Shown: positions 34,518 to 44,809 of the stretch, piece after piece
How the letters are laid out: every line of letters starts with the position of its first letter
How positions within the stretch are numbered: position 1 is the stretch's first letter
NCBI RefSeq assembly: GCF_000428145.1
Contig: NZ_ATZJ01000017.1
Coordinates: forward strand, 1-64,000
Reading direction: 5' to 3'
DNA: 64,000 nucleotides
Origin: Chitinilyticum litopenaei DSM 21440
GTDB taxonomy: Bacteria > Pseudomonadota > Gammaproteobacteria > Burkholderiales > Chitinibacteraceae
Notes under the pieces: model-generated
The model's database searches: none
Told to the model about the DNA's origin: nothing
Seen by the model: the letters and a program-made list of their open reading frames with translations, nothing else
Program-made: the position numbers and the translations under genes

Positions 34518-36080
34518 ATGAAGTACCACGATTTGCGCGATTTTGTGGCCGGACTCGAACAGCAGGGCGAACTGGTGCGCTTGCGCGAGCCAGTCTCGCC
34601 CCGGCTGGAAATGACCGAGCTGTGTGATCGCATCCTGCGTGCGCAAGGTCCGGCGGTGCTGTTTGAAAATGTCCCCGGCTTCAGCATGCCGGTACTGGGC
34701 AATCTGTTCGGCACGCCACGCCGGGTGGCGCTGGGTATGGGGGCGCAGGATACTTCGGCGCTGCGCGAGATCGGCAGGACGCTGGCCTATCTGAAGGAGC
34801 CCGAACCGCCCAAGGGTTTGAAGGATGCCTGGGACAAGTTGCCGCTGCTCAAGCAGGTGCTTTCCATGGCGCCAAGGGAGGTCCGCAAGGGCGAGGTCCA
34901 GCAGAATGTCCGCGAAGGCAGCGACGTCGATCTGGGGACGATCCCGGTGCAGCATTGCTGGCCCGGTGATGTGGCCCCGCTGATCACCTGGGGGCTGGTC
35001 GTGACGCGTGGCCCTGGCAAGAAGCGCCAGAACCTCGGCATCTATCGTCAGCAGGTGATCGCCAGCAATCAGGTCATCATGCGCTGGCTGGCGCATCGCG
35101 GCGGCGCGCTGGATTTTCGCGAACATGCCGCACAGAATCCGGGTCAGCCATTCCCGATTGCCGTGGTGCTGGGCTGTGATCCTGCCACCATCCTTGGCGC
35201 TGTCACGCCGGTGCCGGACACGCTGTCCGAATACCAGTTCGCCGGCCTCCTGCGCGGCAGCAAGACCGCGCTGACCCGCTGCATCGGCAGCGATTTGCAG
35301 GTGCCGGCAACGGCGGAAATCGTGCTCGAAGGTGCGATCAAGCCCTGTGAGCCCGGATTCAGCGGCATCTCGGAACACGGAGTGCTGCTCAAGGAGGTCA
35401 ACGGCTACCTGCATGCGCTGGAAGGCCCGTATGGCGATCACACCGGCTATTACAACGAGCAGGACTGGTTCCCGGTATTCGAGATCGACCGCATCACCCA
35501 CCGCGACAATCCGGTCTATCACAGCACCTACACCGGCAAGCCGCCCGATGAGCCGGCCATGCTGGGCGTGGCGCTGAACGAGGTGTTCGTGCCCATCCTG
35601 CAAAAGCAGTTTCCGGAAATCACCGATTTCTATCTGCCACCGGAGGGCTGCAGCTACCGGATGGCGATTGTGTCGATCAAAAAGCAGTATCCCGGCCATG
35701 CCAAGCGCGTGCTGTTCGGCGTGTGGTCCTTCCTGCGCCAGTTCATGTATACGAAATACATCGTCGTCGTCGATGACGACGTCGACACGCGCAGCTGGCA
35801 GGAAGTAATCTGGGCGATCACCACACGCATGGACCCGGTACGCGACACGGTGCTGGTGGAAAACACGCCGATCGATTATCTGGATTTTGCCTCGCCGATC
35901 AGCGGGCTGGGTGGCAAGATGGGGCTGGATGCGACCAATAAATGGCCCGGTGAAACGCAGCGCGAGTGGGGGACAGTCATTACGCATGATGCGGTGGCGG
36001 TGGCGCGCATCGACAGCCTGCTCGCGCAGATCGATGCCAGCCGGCTGGGCCTGGCGGCCCGCGACGGCAAGGCGCAATGA
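34518..36080 (+). CDS. ubiD: UbiD-family 3-octaprenyl-4-hydroxybenzoate decarboxylase
   Basis: The 520-residue enzyme uses prenylated FMN made by UbiX to decarboxylate the ubiquinone precursor. It has the opening MKYHDLRDFVAGLEQQGELVR, the conserved NLGIYRQQV region, the E-R-D motif region around YNEQDWFPVFEIDRITHRDNP, and the end LGGKMGLDATNKWPGET. Length is close to E. coli UbiD. Start at ATG 34518 by homology to the usual N-terminus. ubiX is not adjacent. Confidence 0.95.
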   Translation: MKYHDLRDFVAGLEQQGELVRLREPVSPRLEMTELCDRILRAQGPAVLFENVPGFSMPVLGNLFGTPRRVALGMGAQDTSALREIGRTLAYLKEPEPPKGLKDAWDKLPLLKQVLSMAPREVRKGEVQQNVREGSDVDLGTIPVQHCWPGDVAPLITWGLVVTRGPGKKRQNLGIYRQQVIASNQVIMRWLAHRGGALDFREHAAQNPGQPFPIAVVLGCDPATILGAVTPVPDTLSEYQFAGLLRGSKTALTRCIGSDLQVPATAEIVLEGAIKPCEPGFSGISEHGVLLKEVNGYLHALEGPYGDHTGYYNEQDWFPVFEIDRITHRDNPVYHSTYTGKPPDEPAMLGVALNEVFVPILQKQFPEITDFYLPPEGCSYRMAIVSIKKQYPGHAKRVLFGVWSFLRQFMYTKYIVVVDDDVDTRSWQEVIWAITTRMDPVRDTVLVENTPIDYLDFASPISGLGGKMGLDATNKWPGETQREWGTVITHDAVAVARIDSLLAQIDASRLGLAARDGKAQ

Positions 36081-36167
36081 TGCGGCGCGCGCGGGGCGGC
36101 TGGCCGGCCCGCGTGCTATATCCTAAACATTGCGAAGCGTGCTTCGCGCCTGTTTGCGAGATCCACA

Positions 36168-37022
36168 ATGTTGCCGAACGGCCGTGAATTCCAGTTTACC
36201 GAGGCGGATTTCGAGAAAATCCGCAAGATGATCTATGACTATGCCGGCATCGCGCTGGCCACCTCCAAGCAGGACATGGTGTACGGGCGGCTGGCCAAGC
36301 GCCTGCGTGCGCTCAACCTGCATACCTTCAACGATTACCTGCGCGTGCTCGAGCGGGGCGACAGCAAGGAATTCGAGCTGTTCACCAATTCGCTGACCAC
36401 CAACCTCACGTCCTTTTTCCGCGAGGCCCACCATTTTCCGATTCTGGCCGAATTGCTGAAAAGGCAGCGCCTCAACAGCCCCGGTGGCATGAATGTCTGG
36501 TGTTCGGCATCGAGCACCGGCGAAGAGCCCTACACGATTGCCATTACCGCCTGCGAGGCCTTTGACACCCTGCGCCCGCCGGTCAAGATTGTCGCCACCG
36601 ATCTCGATACCAATGTGCTGGAAGTGGGGCGCAACGGCATTTACAACGCCGACGAGGTCAACAAGCTGGGGCCGGCGCGGGTCAGCCGCTTTTTCGACAA
36701 GCAGGCCGATGGCAGGACGTATCGGGTCAAGCAGGAGCTGCGCGACATGATCGTGTTTCGCAAGCTCAATCTGATCGAGCCCAACTGGCTGGTGCGCGGA
36801 CCCTTCGATGCGATCTTCTGCCGCAATGTGATGATCTATTTCGACAAGCCCACGCAGCTGAAAATCCTGCAGCGCTTTGCGCCGCTGCTGAAGTCCGATG
36901 GCCTGCTGTTTGTCGGCCATTCGGAAAACCTCTACCATGCCGCCGATTATTTCCGCTTGCAGGGCAAGACGGTGTACGAGCTGGCCAAAGCGCCGGCCAG
37001 CCCGGCAGGGCGTGGATTTTAG
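36168..37022 (+). CDS. cheR: Second CheR-type receptor methyltransferase
   Basis: The 284-residue protein has the same layout as the operon CheR: a helical N-terminal domain (FEKIRKMIYDYAGIAL), SAM-binding VWCSASSTGEEPYTIA, IVATDLDTNVL and FCRNVMIYFDKP, and HSENLYHAADYF at the end. It is a distinct paralogue, outside any che operon and 9 kb from the first. It could serve other receptors, for example that at 46968, or a different chemosensory system. Confidence 0.93.
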   Translation: MLPNGREFQFTEADFEKIRKMIYDYAGIALATSKQDMVYGRLAKRLRALNLHTFNDYLRVLERGDSKEFELFTNSLTTNLTSFFREAHHFPILAELLKRQRLNSPGGMNVWCSASSTGEEPYTIAITACEAFDTLRPPVKIVATDLDTNVLEVGRNGIYNADEVNKLGPARVSRFFDKQADGRTYRVKQELRDMIVFRKLNLIEPNWLVRGPFDAIFCRNVMIYFDKPTQLKILQRFAPLLKSDGLLFVGHSENLYHAADYFRLQGKTVYELAKAPASPAGRGF

Positions 37023-37025
37023 GTG

Positions 37026-37074
37026 GGGTATTGCCCTGTAGCCCATTTGCGTAAAGGGCTGCAAGGATATACCC
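37026..37074. repeat. 49-bp palindromic repeat, copy B
   Basis: GGGTATTGCCCTGTAGCCC and GGGCTGCAAGGATATACCC pair around ATTTGCGTAAA. It starts 4 nt past the stop of cheR2 and lies between cheR2 and the convergent ettA. A short T-rich tract that could serve ettA termination follows at 37078-37111. Confidence 0.82.
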
Positions 37075-37121
37075 AATAAAAAAGGAAGGCGTTCGCCTTC
37101 CTTTTTTATTGCGCGGCGGCC

Positions 37122-38789
<1,668 letters not shown>

Positions 38790-39222
38790 GAAACTTGCCT
38801 TGCTTGGTAGTTGAAAACGCTGACGCGATTTTAACAGGCTGCGGCAAAAGACGCTGTGCGCAGATGGCTTCCTGTCTGGACACCGGAAGGGCAAGGTGAG
38901 GCGGTCGGAATGGCTGGCTCGGACGTGCTCCGCCGCGCGCCAATTCGGTCAGCCTGCCTTGCTGGTTCGGGCTGGGGGCGATTCCCGTTTTGCTGCGACG
39001 CGTTCGGGGCGTTCGCCAGGTCTGCCCGGCTTGTTCGTTCGGTGTGCCGCCGGCCATGGCATGGGCGGCATGGCGCCGCATGTTCTTCTCAGGAAACGCT
39101 GCATAAACACCCAGCCACGGCACTTGCTCTCCTCGTGCTGTTGAGCTGTCCGGGCGTGCTGGCTGACGGCATGCAGCGGTGCTGGCGTGATGTGAAATGC
39201 ATATGCCGTATGAATATTATAA
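38790..39222. other. Intergenic region upstream of ettA, no gene seen
   Basis: No credible coding region, RNA or terminator was found in these 433 bases between the divergent ettA and GH18-LytTR genes. The ettA promoter should be at the left end. The palindrome copy F and two hairpins lie just right of it. Confidence 0.45.
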
Positions 39223-39271
39223 GGGTATGCTTATGTATCCTTTTTATGTGAAAGGTTGCGTAATTATACAT
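39223..39271. repeat. 49-bp palindromic repeat, degenerate copy F
   Basis: GGGTATGCTTATGTATCC, TTTTTATGTG and AAAGGTTGCGTAATTATACA align at the same length with the other copies: GGGTAT start, CCTTT/AAAGG centre and ATAC near the end. The right end has CAT instead of CCC. Unlike the others it lies between divergent genes. Confidence 0.5.
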
Positions 39272-39305
39272 GTATGGGTATTGATGATCTGGCGCGCAGA
39301 TCCCG

Positions 39306-39427
39306 GTCATTTGTGTCGCAATGACGACGCGGGCAGGGCAATGCTGGACGCTGGCTTGTAAGCAATTCACAATAGCCGCCATGAGTCGCCCATCAGATGG
39401 CGGCCGCGAGGCCGGCACAAGCCGGCC
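39306..39427 (+). promoter_or_regulatory. Inverted repeats in the leader of the GH18-LytTR gene
   Basis: Three structures precede the gene: a dyad GTCATT-N8-AATGAC (39306-39325), which could be an operator; a stem CCGCCAT / ATGGCGG with a 14-nt loop (39376-39403); and a tight stem GGCCGGC-ACAA-GCCGGCC (39410-39427), ending 11 nt before the GGAG ribosome site. The two stems could control translation. This is inferred from sequence symmetry only. Confidence 0.45.
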
Positions 39428-39448
39428 CATACGAGGATGGAGTTCGCC

Positions 39449-41698
39449 GTGTTGAATCTGCGCTGGCTGGCCCTGCTGGGCTGGCTTGCCGTGCTGCTGC
39501 CTGCGCAGGCGGCGCCGCGTCTTGTCGCGTATTACCCGTTCTGGGCCAGTTACAACCGCGGGGTGCCCTTGAGTGCCGCGCCGGTCGAACGGCTCACGCA
39601 TCTGGTGTACGCCTATGCCGAGGTCAAGGCCGATGGCAGCATTGCGCCCGGCGATGTCTTTGCCGATACCCAGCGGGTCGAGCAAAGTGCCGATGGCCAG
39701 TCCTACCAGGGCAATTACCGTGTGCTGGCCAGTCTCAAGGCGCGCAACCCCCAGCTGAAAATCCTGCTGTCCATGGGAGGATGGGAACGTTCCACCCACT
39801 TTTCCCGCGTGTTTGCCGATCCGGCCCTGCGACAGAACTGGGTGGCCTCGGTGCTTTTTCTGCAGGACCAGTTCGGCTTTGACGGAGTGGAAATCGACTG
39901 GCGCTTTCCGGCGGGCGGCGGTGCGCCGACCACGGCGGTCAGTCCGCAGGACTGGCAATCGCTGGCCAGCGCCATGCGCGATCTGCGCCGCGCCTGCACC
40001 TTGCGCCAGCGCCCTTGTGAAATTGCCACCATCATTGCCGCACAACCGTTTCAGCGCCTCGGCGCGCCCTGGCCCGAGGTACTGCGTGATGCCGATTTTG
40101 CCAGCCTCATCGCTGCCGACTTCAAGGGCGGGTGGGATGCGGTGACGGGCCACCGCTCGCCGCTGCATGCCGCCGGGCAGACCCCACTGGCAATTGCTCC
40201 GGTGGTGCAGACGCTGCTCGCCGAAGGCGTGCCGGCGGAAAAACTGGTCTTGCAGCTCTCCACGCGCGCCATGAGCTGGGAGGGGGTCCCGCCGGCGCAA
40301 GGCGGGCTTGGACAGCTTGCCAGCGCCCCCACGCGCGGCAGCTGGGATCGTCCGGAATACCCACCGACGGGCCAGCTGGCGCTGGCCGACATCCAGAATT
40401 GGCTGGACGAGCCGGGTGCCGTGCTGCAGCGTGATGCCGCCACGGGCGTCCCCAGCCTCTATCGGCCGGTATTGCAGCAGTTCATCAGTTTTGAAGATAC
40501 CCGCTCTCTGCAGGGCAAGCTGCAGTACGCGCGCAGCCAGGGCCTGGGTGGAGTGGGGTTCTGGGATCTCAGCAGCGATGCAGCCGACGAGGCATCCCTG
40601 CTGTCGAGTGCGCACCGTTTTTATTACCCGGTGGCGTATTGGTCTGCAAGCCTGCGCTTGCTTGGTTACACGGCCATACCCTGGGTGCTGGGCGCCTTGT
40701 GTGGCATTCTGGCCATGGTGCTCTGGCTATTCCTGCTCTGGCGCCGCCGCCAGCGCCGCCTGGAAGTGCAGGAGTGGCAGGCAGTCCGGCAGCTCGATGC
40801 CACCCTGAAGGCCTTGCCACGCCATCTGGATGATACGGCCGAGACGGTGGGACAGCTGCTGGCGCACAGCGAGCGTCGTCCCCTGCCGCCACGGATGGTG
40901 GCGGCCATGCATCAGTTGCAGAGCGATACCCGCTTGCTGGCGCGGGCACTGGGGCCGGTGGACGAACTGCTTGGCACGGTGTTGCCGCAGGCCGAAGCGG
41001 CGCCGCTGCAGCGGGCCGATGTGCAGCGGCTTGCGGATTACACGCAGGCCTTGCAGGGGCAGCGCAGCCTTGAGGAAATGCTGTCGGTATTTCAGCGCTT
41101 TGCCCGTGCCGACGAGCGTGTCGACACCGTGGTACTGGAGCAGGATGAAGAGGGGGCAACGCCGCCGCCGGACGGTTTTCAGCTTGCCCAGGGGCGCGGT
41201 GCGGCACACCTCATGCATCCCCTGCTGGGGGATTACCGCATTCATCTGGTGTTTCGCGAGCCGCTCAGTGACGATGCCGAACCCTACTTCCGTCAGCTGG
41301 CCGAACAGATCCTGCTGCTGCGCCGGCAGGTGCTGGAGTTGCTGGGCCAGCAGCAATTGCTCAGCGAACTCTTCGAAATCGCCTGTCGGCGCGATCGCCT
41401 GCACTTTGTCCAGGCCGAGCGCGGTTACAGCGGCATTCACGCCGGCGACCTGAAGGAGCCGCGTTTCATCACCTTGCGCTTGCGCACGTTGCGCCAGTAT
41501 TTCGACGAGCAGACGCTGCTGCAGGTCCATCGCTCCTATCTGGTCGCGCCGCGCGCCGTGACGGCGGCGGTGCGCAGCCGCAGCGGCATTGCCCTCAATG
41601 TGGCCGGCCGCCTGATTCCGGTATCCCGTTCCCAGCTGGCAAGGGTGCGCAGCAAATACCCGGCCTGGTTCGATGCGCTTGAGGCCAATCCCGCCTGA
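39449..41698 (+). CDS. Membrane-anchored pseudo-chitinase (GH18) fused to a LytTR DNA-binding domain
   Basis: The 749-residue protein has a signal peptide (to about 21, LLPAQA), a GH18 domain (about 25-390), one membrane helix (about 408-431, followed by RRRQRR) and a helical cytoplasmic linker. A C-terminal LytTR domain follows (about 645-738, with LQVHRSYLV and IPVSRSQLARVRSKYP). GH18 marks include KILLSMGGW and LGGVGFWDLSSD. The catalytic motif reads DGVEIDWR (145-152) where active enzymes have DGxDxDxE, so the acid/base Glu is Arg. It is thus probably a sugar-binding sensor that regulates genes, not an enzyme. GTG 39449 has GGAG 6 nt upstream; ATG 39437 is the alternative. Target genes unknown. 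Confidence 0.85.
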   Translation: MLNLRWLALLGWLAVLLPAQAAPRLVAYYPFWASYNRGVPLSAAPVERLTHLVYAYAEVKADGSIAPGDVFADTQRVEQSADGQSYQGNYRVLASLKARNPQLKILLSMGGWERSTHFSRVFADPALRQNWVASVLFLQDQFGFDGVEIDWRFPAGGGAPTTAVSPQDWQSLASAMRDLRRACTLRQRPCEIATIIAAQPFQRLGAPWPEVLRDADFASLIAADFKGGWDAVTGHRSPLHAAGQTPLAIAPVVQTLLAEGVPAEKLVLQLSTRAMSWEGVPPAQGGLGQLASAPTRGSWDRPEYPPTGQLALADIQNWLDEPGAVLQRDAATGVPSLYRPVLQQFISFEDTRSLQGKLQYARSQGLGGVGFWDLSSDAADEASLLSSAHRFYYPVAYWSASLRLLGYTAIPWVLGALCGILAMVLWLFLLWRRRQRRLEVQEWQAVRQLDATLKALPRHLDDTAETVGQLLAHSERRPLPPRMVAAMHQLQSDTRLLARALGPVDELLGTVLPQAEAAPLQRADVQRLADYTQALQGQRSLEEMLSVFQRFARADERVDTVVLEQDEEGATPPPDGFQLAQGRGAAHLMHPLLGDYRIHLVFREPLSDDAEPYFRQLAEQILLLRRQVLELLGQQQLLSELFEIACRRDRLHFVQAERGYSGIHAGDLKEPRFITLRLRTLRQYFDEQTLLQVHRSYLVAPRAVTAAVRSRSGIALNVAGRLIPVSRSQLARVRSKYPAWFDALEANPA

Positions 41699-41767
41699 TC
41701 GGCGGGGCGCCATTGTCCCCGGGCTTGCGGTGCAGGTCCGGGGGTTTTTTTGCCCTGGCATCCGCCC

Positions 41768-41797
41768 TTGGGCGATCTGCCTGCTTCAGGCTAGAAT
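41768..41797 (+). promoter_or_regulatory. Likely sigma70 promoter of the CorC-type gene
   Basis: TTGGGC (41768-41773) and TAGAAT (41792-41797) are separated by 18 bp, 53 nt before the start codon at 41851. Confidence 0.45.
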
Positions 41798-41850
41798 CGG
41801 CGCACCGAGGCATCCCGGCAGGATGTCATGACCCGGGATTGCATTCCGCC

Positions 41851-43155
41851 ATGGAATATCTGTTATTGCTGGGGCTCATTTTTGCCAATGGCCTGTTTGC
41901 CATGGCGGAAATCGCCCTGGTAACCGCCCGCCGCGCCCGCTTGCAGAAACGGGCCGATGCCGGTGACCACGCCGCGCAGCTGGCCATCCGGCTCGGCGAA
42001 GACCCCACCCGTTTCCTCTCGACCATCCAGATCGGCATCACCTCGATCGGCCTTCTGAACGGCATCGTCGGCGAGGCGGTACTGGCGCGTCCCTTGAGTG
42101 CCTGGCTGCAGCTGCAGGGTTTGAGCGAGCCGGTGGCGCCGATTCTGGCCACGACCATGGTGGTGGTCGGCGTGACCTATGTGTCCATCGTGATTGGTGA
42201 ACTGGTGCCCAAGCGGCTGGGTCAGCTCAATCCGGAAGCCATTGCCCGGCTGGCGGCGCGGCCCATGCAGTGGCTGGCTCTGCTCAGCCGGCCTTTCGAG
42301 CGCTTGCTGAGTCTCTCCACCGAGATGATCTTGCGGCTCATGCATGCCAAGGGCAGCGCGGCGCAGGCAGTCACCGAGGAGGAAATCGAGGCCATGCTGG
42401 CCGAAGGCTCGCAGGCCGGCGTGATCGAGGAGCAGGAGCATGCGATTGTGCGCAATGTCTTCAGGCTTGATGACCGCCTGCTCGGTTCGCTGATGATTCC
42501 GCGCGCCGACATGGTCTACCTCGATCTGGACTGGCCGCTTGAGCGCAATCTGCAGATCGTCGGTTCCACCTCCTTCATGCGCTATCCGGTCTGCGCGGGT
42601 GGACTGGATAATCTGCTGGGCGTGGTGGATACGCGGCAGTTGCTGGAAGCGCAGCTGAAAGGCCAGACCGGGCAGTTGCCGGTGCAGGCGCTTGCCCCCT
42701 GTCTTTATGTGCCCGAAACGCTCAGCGGCATGGAAATGCTGGAGCAGTTCCGCAACAGCGAGCTGCCCATGGCGCTGGTGGTCAATGAATATGGCGATCT
42801 GGAGGGGCTGATCACCCTGCAGGATCTGCTCGAAGCGATGACCGGCGAGTTTCAGCCGGCGGCAGGTGACGAGGGCTGGGCTGTGCAGCGCAGCGACGGC
42901 TCCTGGCTGCTTGATGGCGCCATGCCGGTGCCGGAACTGCAGGATGTCCTGGGTCTGAAAATACTGCCCGAAGAAGGGCGGGCCCGCTATCACACACTGG
43001 GCGGCATGCTGCTGCAGTTGCTTGGACGCATTCCGCAAACCGGCGAATCCTGTCGCTGGCAAGGCTGGGAGCTGGAGGTGGTCGACATGGATGGCAAACG
43101 CATCGACAAGGTGTGGGCGCATGCGGTTGGCGAAGCGGAATCTTCGTCTTCCTGA
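41851..43155 (+). CDS. CNNM/CorC-family membrane protein (DUF21-CBS-CorC)
   Basis: The 434-residue protein has the DUF21 membrane domain (about 1-185, with FANGLFAMAEIALVTARR and GELVPKRLGQ), a CBS pair (about 205-330, with MIPRADMVYLD and VVNEYGDLEGLITLQDLLEAMTGE) and the C-terminal CorC_HlyC domain (about 345-425). Such proteins are linked to Mg/Co or Na-dependent divalent metal efflux; the older name haemolysin is misleading. Start ATG 41851, because the membrane domain begins there. The ribosome site is weak. Confidence 0.9.
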   Translation: MEYLLLLGLIFANGLFAMAEIALVTARRARLQKRADAGDHAAQLAIRLGEDPTRFLSTIQIGITSIGLLNGIVGEAVLARPLSAWLQLQGLSEPVAPILATTMVVVGVTYVSIVIGELVPKRLGQLNPEAIARLAARPMQWLALLSRPFERLLSLSTEMILRLMHAKGSAAQAVTEEEIEAMLAEGSQAGVIEEQEHAIVRNVFRLDDRLLGSLMIPRADMVYLDLDWPLERNLQIVGSTSFMRYPVCAGGLDNLLGVVDTRQLLEAQLKGQTGQLPVQALAPCLYVPETLSGMEMLEQFRNSELPMALVVNEYGDLEGLITLQDLLEAMTGEFQPAAGDEGWAVQRSDGSWLLDGAMPVPELQDVLGLKILPEEGRARYHTLGGMLLQLLGRIPQTGESCRWQGWELEVVDMDGKRIDKVWAHAVGEAESSSS

Positions 43156-43192
43156 ACATGCCGGCTGGCTCGCAGCGGGGCGTAACAAATGC

Positions 43193-43217
43193 AAAAAGCC
43201 CCGCCGGTGGCGGGGCT
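43193..43217 (-). terminator. Terminator of the phasin gene
   Basis: The stem AGCCCCGCC / GGCGGGGCT with a GGT loop has five A on its left, that is, a U tract for minus-strand transcripts. It lies 53 nt past the phasin stop, in the gap to the convergent CorC-type gene. Confidence 0.8.
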
Positions 43218-43269
43218 GTGCGCTTGACAACGAGGCCCTGTTATCCGGGCTTGGCAGGCTGTCGGCCTG

Positions 43270-43842
43270 TTAGTTGGCAGCGGCCGAGTTGTTGCTCTTG
43301 CGGGCAGCAGTCTTGACTGCGTCGGCGGTAGCGGTGGTGGCGGCCTTCACCGAAGCGTCGGCGAAGTCGGCAACCTGCTTGGCGGCCTTGGTCAGGCTAT
43401 CCACGGCGGCGGCAGTAGCCTGCACGGTGGACTTGACGGCGGCAACGGCCACGTCGGCGCCAGCCGGAGCGGACTTCACGAAGCGATCCAGACCGGCAAC
43501 GGCGTTCTTGTTGAACGAGGTGGTGCGCTCTTCGATCAGCTTGGCGTATTCAGCCTGGGCCAGCGAAGTGATTTCATACACATTGCGGTAAAAGCCAATC
43601 ACTTGTTCAACAGCGCTTTCGTTCAGCTTCTGACGCAGCGCCAGCGCTTCCTGGATGTCCTTGACCTGAGCCAGGGCCTTGGCGGACTTGGCGCTGTCTT
43701 CGAGGCTGTTCTTGGCGGTTTCGATGTTCAGCTTGGCCAGGCGCTCGGTGGTGTCCAGGGCAATGCGGGCAAAACGCAGTGTCGTTTCAACCTGATCGGT
43801 GGCAAAATCATTGAATTGCTGTTGAGCGTTGGTGGTGGTCAT
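43270..43842 (-). CDS. phaP: Phasin (PHA-granule-associated protein)
   Basis: The 190-residue Ala- and Lys-rich helical protein matches the phasin family: FNDFATDQVETTLRFARIALDTTERLAKLNIETAKNSL-type N-terminal half (quoted in part), then Ala/Val repeats such as AAVKSTVQATAAAVDSLTKAAKQ. Phasins coat polyhydroxyalkanoate granules. It is divergent from phaR, and PhaR-type sites lie between. The symbol phaP is by family and context. Confidence 0.85.
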   Translation of the reverse strand: MTTTNAQQQFNDFATDQVETTLRFARIALDTTERLAKLNIETAKNSLEDSAKSAKALAQVKDIQEALALRQKLNESAVEQVIGFYRNVYEITSLAQAEYAKLIEERTTSFNKNAVAGLDRFVKSAPAGADVAVAAVKSTVQATAAAVDSLTKAAKQVADFADASVKAATTATADAVKTAARKSNNSAAAN

Positions 43843-43916
43843 GATCGTTTCTCCATATACACGAGTAGGTGGGGCCGGATCGGGGCGACCTGGCGACGCC
43901 GGGCACTAGTTTGTGG

Positions 43917-43925
43917 TGCAGTGCA
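43917..43925. promoter_or_regulatory. Candidate PhaR operator 1 (TGC-N3-GCA)
   Basis: TGCAGTGCA matches TGC-N3-GCA, the element reported for the PhaR homologue of Herbaspirillum. It lies 75 nt upstream of the phasin start. Confidence 0.55.
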
Positions 43926-43976
43926 CAATGCCAGATCATTCTGGATAGTCTTTCCCGGAATGTCAAACTGTTTTTG

Positions 43977-44002
43977 TGCGCTGCAGCAATTATTGCGCTG
44001 CG
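43977..44002. promoter_or_regulatory. Candidate PhaR operator 2 with a second half-matching copy
   Basis: TGCGCTGCA (43977-43985) is an exact TGC-N3-GCA; TGCGCTGCG (43994-44002) is the same word with one change, 17 bp further. Both are close to the phaR start, so autoregulation is likely. Confidence 0.55.
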
Positions 44003-44066
44003 CTAAGTGCATGACTATGCTCAACATTAACCAAACCATGAATACTGACAAGGCAGGGTTGCCCAT

Positions 44067-44705
44067 ATGAGCGGGGAAAAGCGCGTTATCAAGAAATACC
44101 CGAACCGCCGTCTGTACGATACGGCGACCAGCAGCTACATCACGCTGGCCGACGTCAAGCAGCTGGTTCTGGACAGTGTCGACCTCCAGGTGCTCGACGC
44201 CAAAACCGGCGAGGACATCACCCGGGGAGTGCTGCTGCAAATCATCATGGAAGAGGAAGCTGGCGGCATGCCGATGTTTTCCTATGATGTGCTGACGCAA
44301 ATCATCCGTGTCTATGGCAACACCATGCAGGGCTTGATGGGCAACTATCTGGAGAAGAACCTGCAGCTGTTCTCCGAAATGCAGGGCCGCATGCAGGAAC
44401 AGGCCAGCACGGTCATGCAGGGTGGTGCGCCGGTATTCAACCCCAATGCCCTCTGGGGTGATTTCATCAAGCAGGCGCCGGCCATGCAGACCATGATGGG
44501 CGCTTATCTTGAAAACAGCTCGCAGATGCTGGCGCAGATGCAGCAGCAGATGCAGGAGCGTGCCAAAACCATGTTCTCGGGCTTTGTGCCGCCCGAGTCG
44601 CCCACCCATGAGCCGTCCGACGCACCGGCAGCGCCAGCCGGGGATGCGCCGGCTGCAGCCGAGCCGGCCGCACCCAGGACGCGGCGCCGCAAGCCTGCAG
44701 CCTGA
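44067..44705 (+). CDS. phaR: Polyhydroxyalkanoate synthesis repressor PhaR
   Basis: The 212-residue protein has the PHB-accumulation DNA-binding domain (KRVIKKYPNRRLYDTATSSYITLADVK, quoted here as the N-terminal 35 residues region), then the PHB regulatory domain with Met/Gln-rich helices (about 70-175), and an Ala/Pro-rich tail ending RTRRRKPAA. PhaR senses PHA granules and represses phasin and synthase genes when no polymer is present. Divergent phasin gene and TGC-N3-GCA sites agree. Confidence 0.94.
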   Translation: MSGEKRVIKKYPNRRLYDTATSSYITLADVKQLVLDSVDLQVLDAKTGEDITRGVLLQIIMEEEAGGMPMFSYDVLTQIIRVYGNTMQGLMGNYLEKNLQLFSEMQGRMQEQASTVMQGGAPVFNPNALWGDFIKQAPAMQTMMGAYLENSSQMLAQMQQQMQERAKTMFSGFVPPESPTHEPSDAPAAPAGDAPAAAEPAAPRTRRRKPAA

Positions 44706-44809
44706 GCCCTGCAGAACGTTGATTCCGCCTGGGGCCGCTTTGTGGCCCTCTTTATTTGTCGCGGCGCCCGCCTGGTGCAAATTCCACTTCCTTTCTGGAC
44801 GCAAGTTTG

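Noticed and set aside
33357..36077. Very long minus-strand reading frame of about 900 codons
   Set aside because: It lies wholly antisense to the mutarotase and ubiD genes, whose proteins match families end to end. It is His/Gln-rich and low in family-like motifs, as expected from the complement of GC-rich coding DNA.
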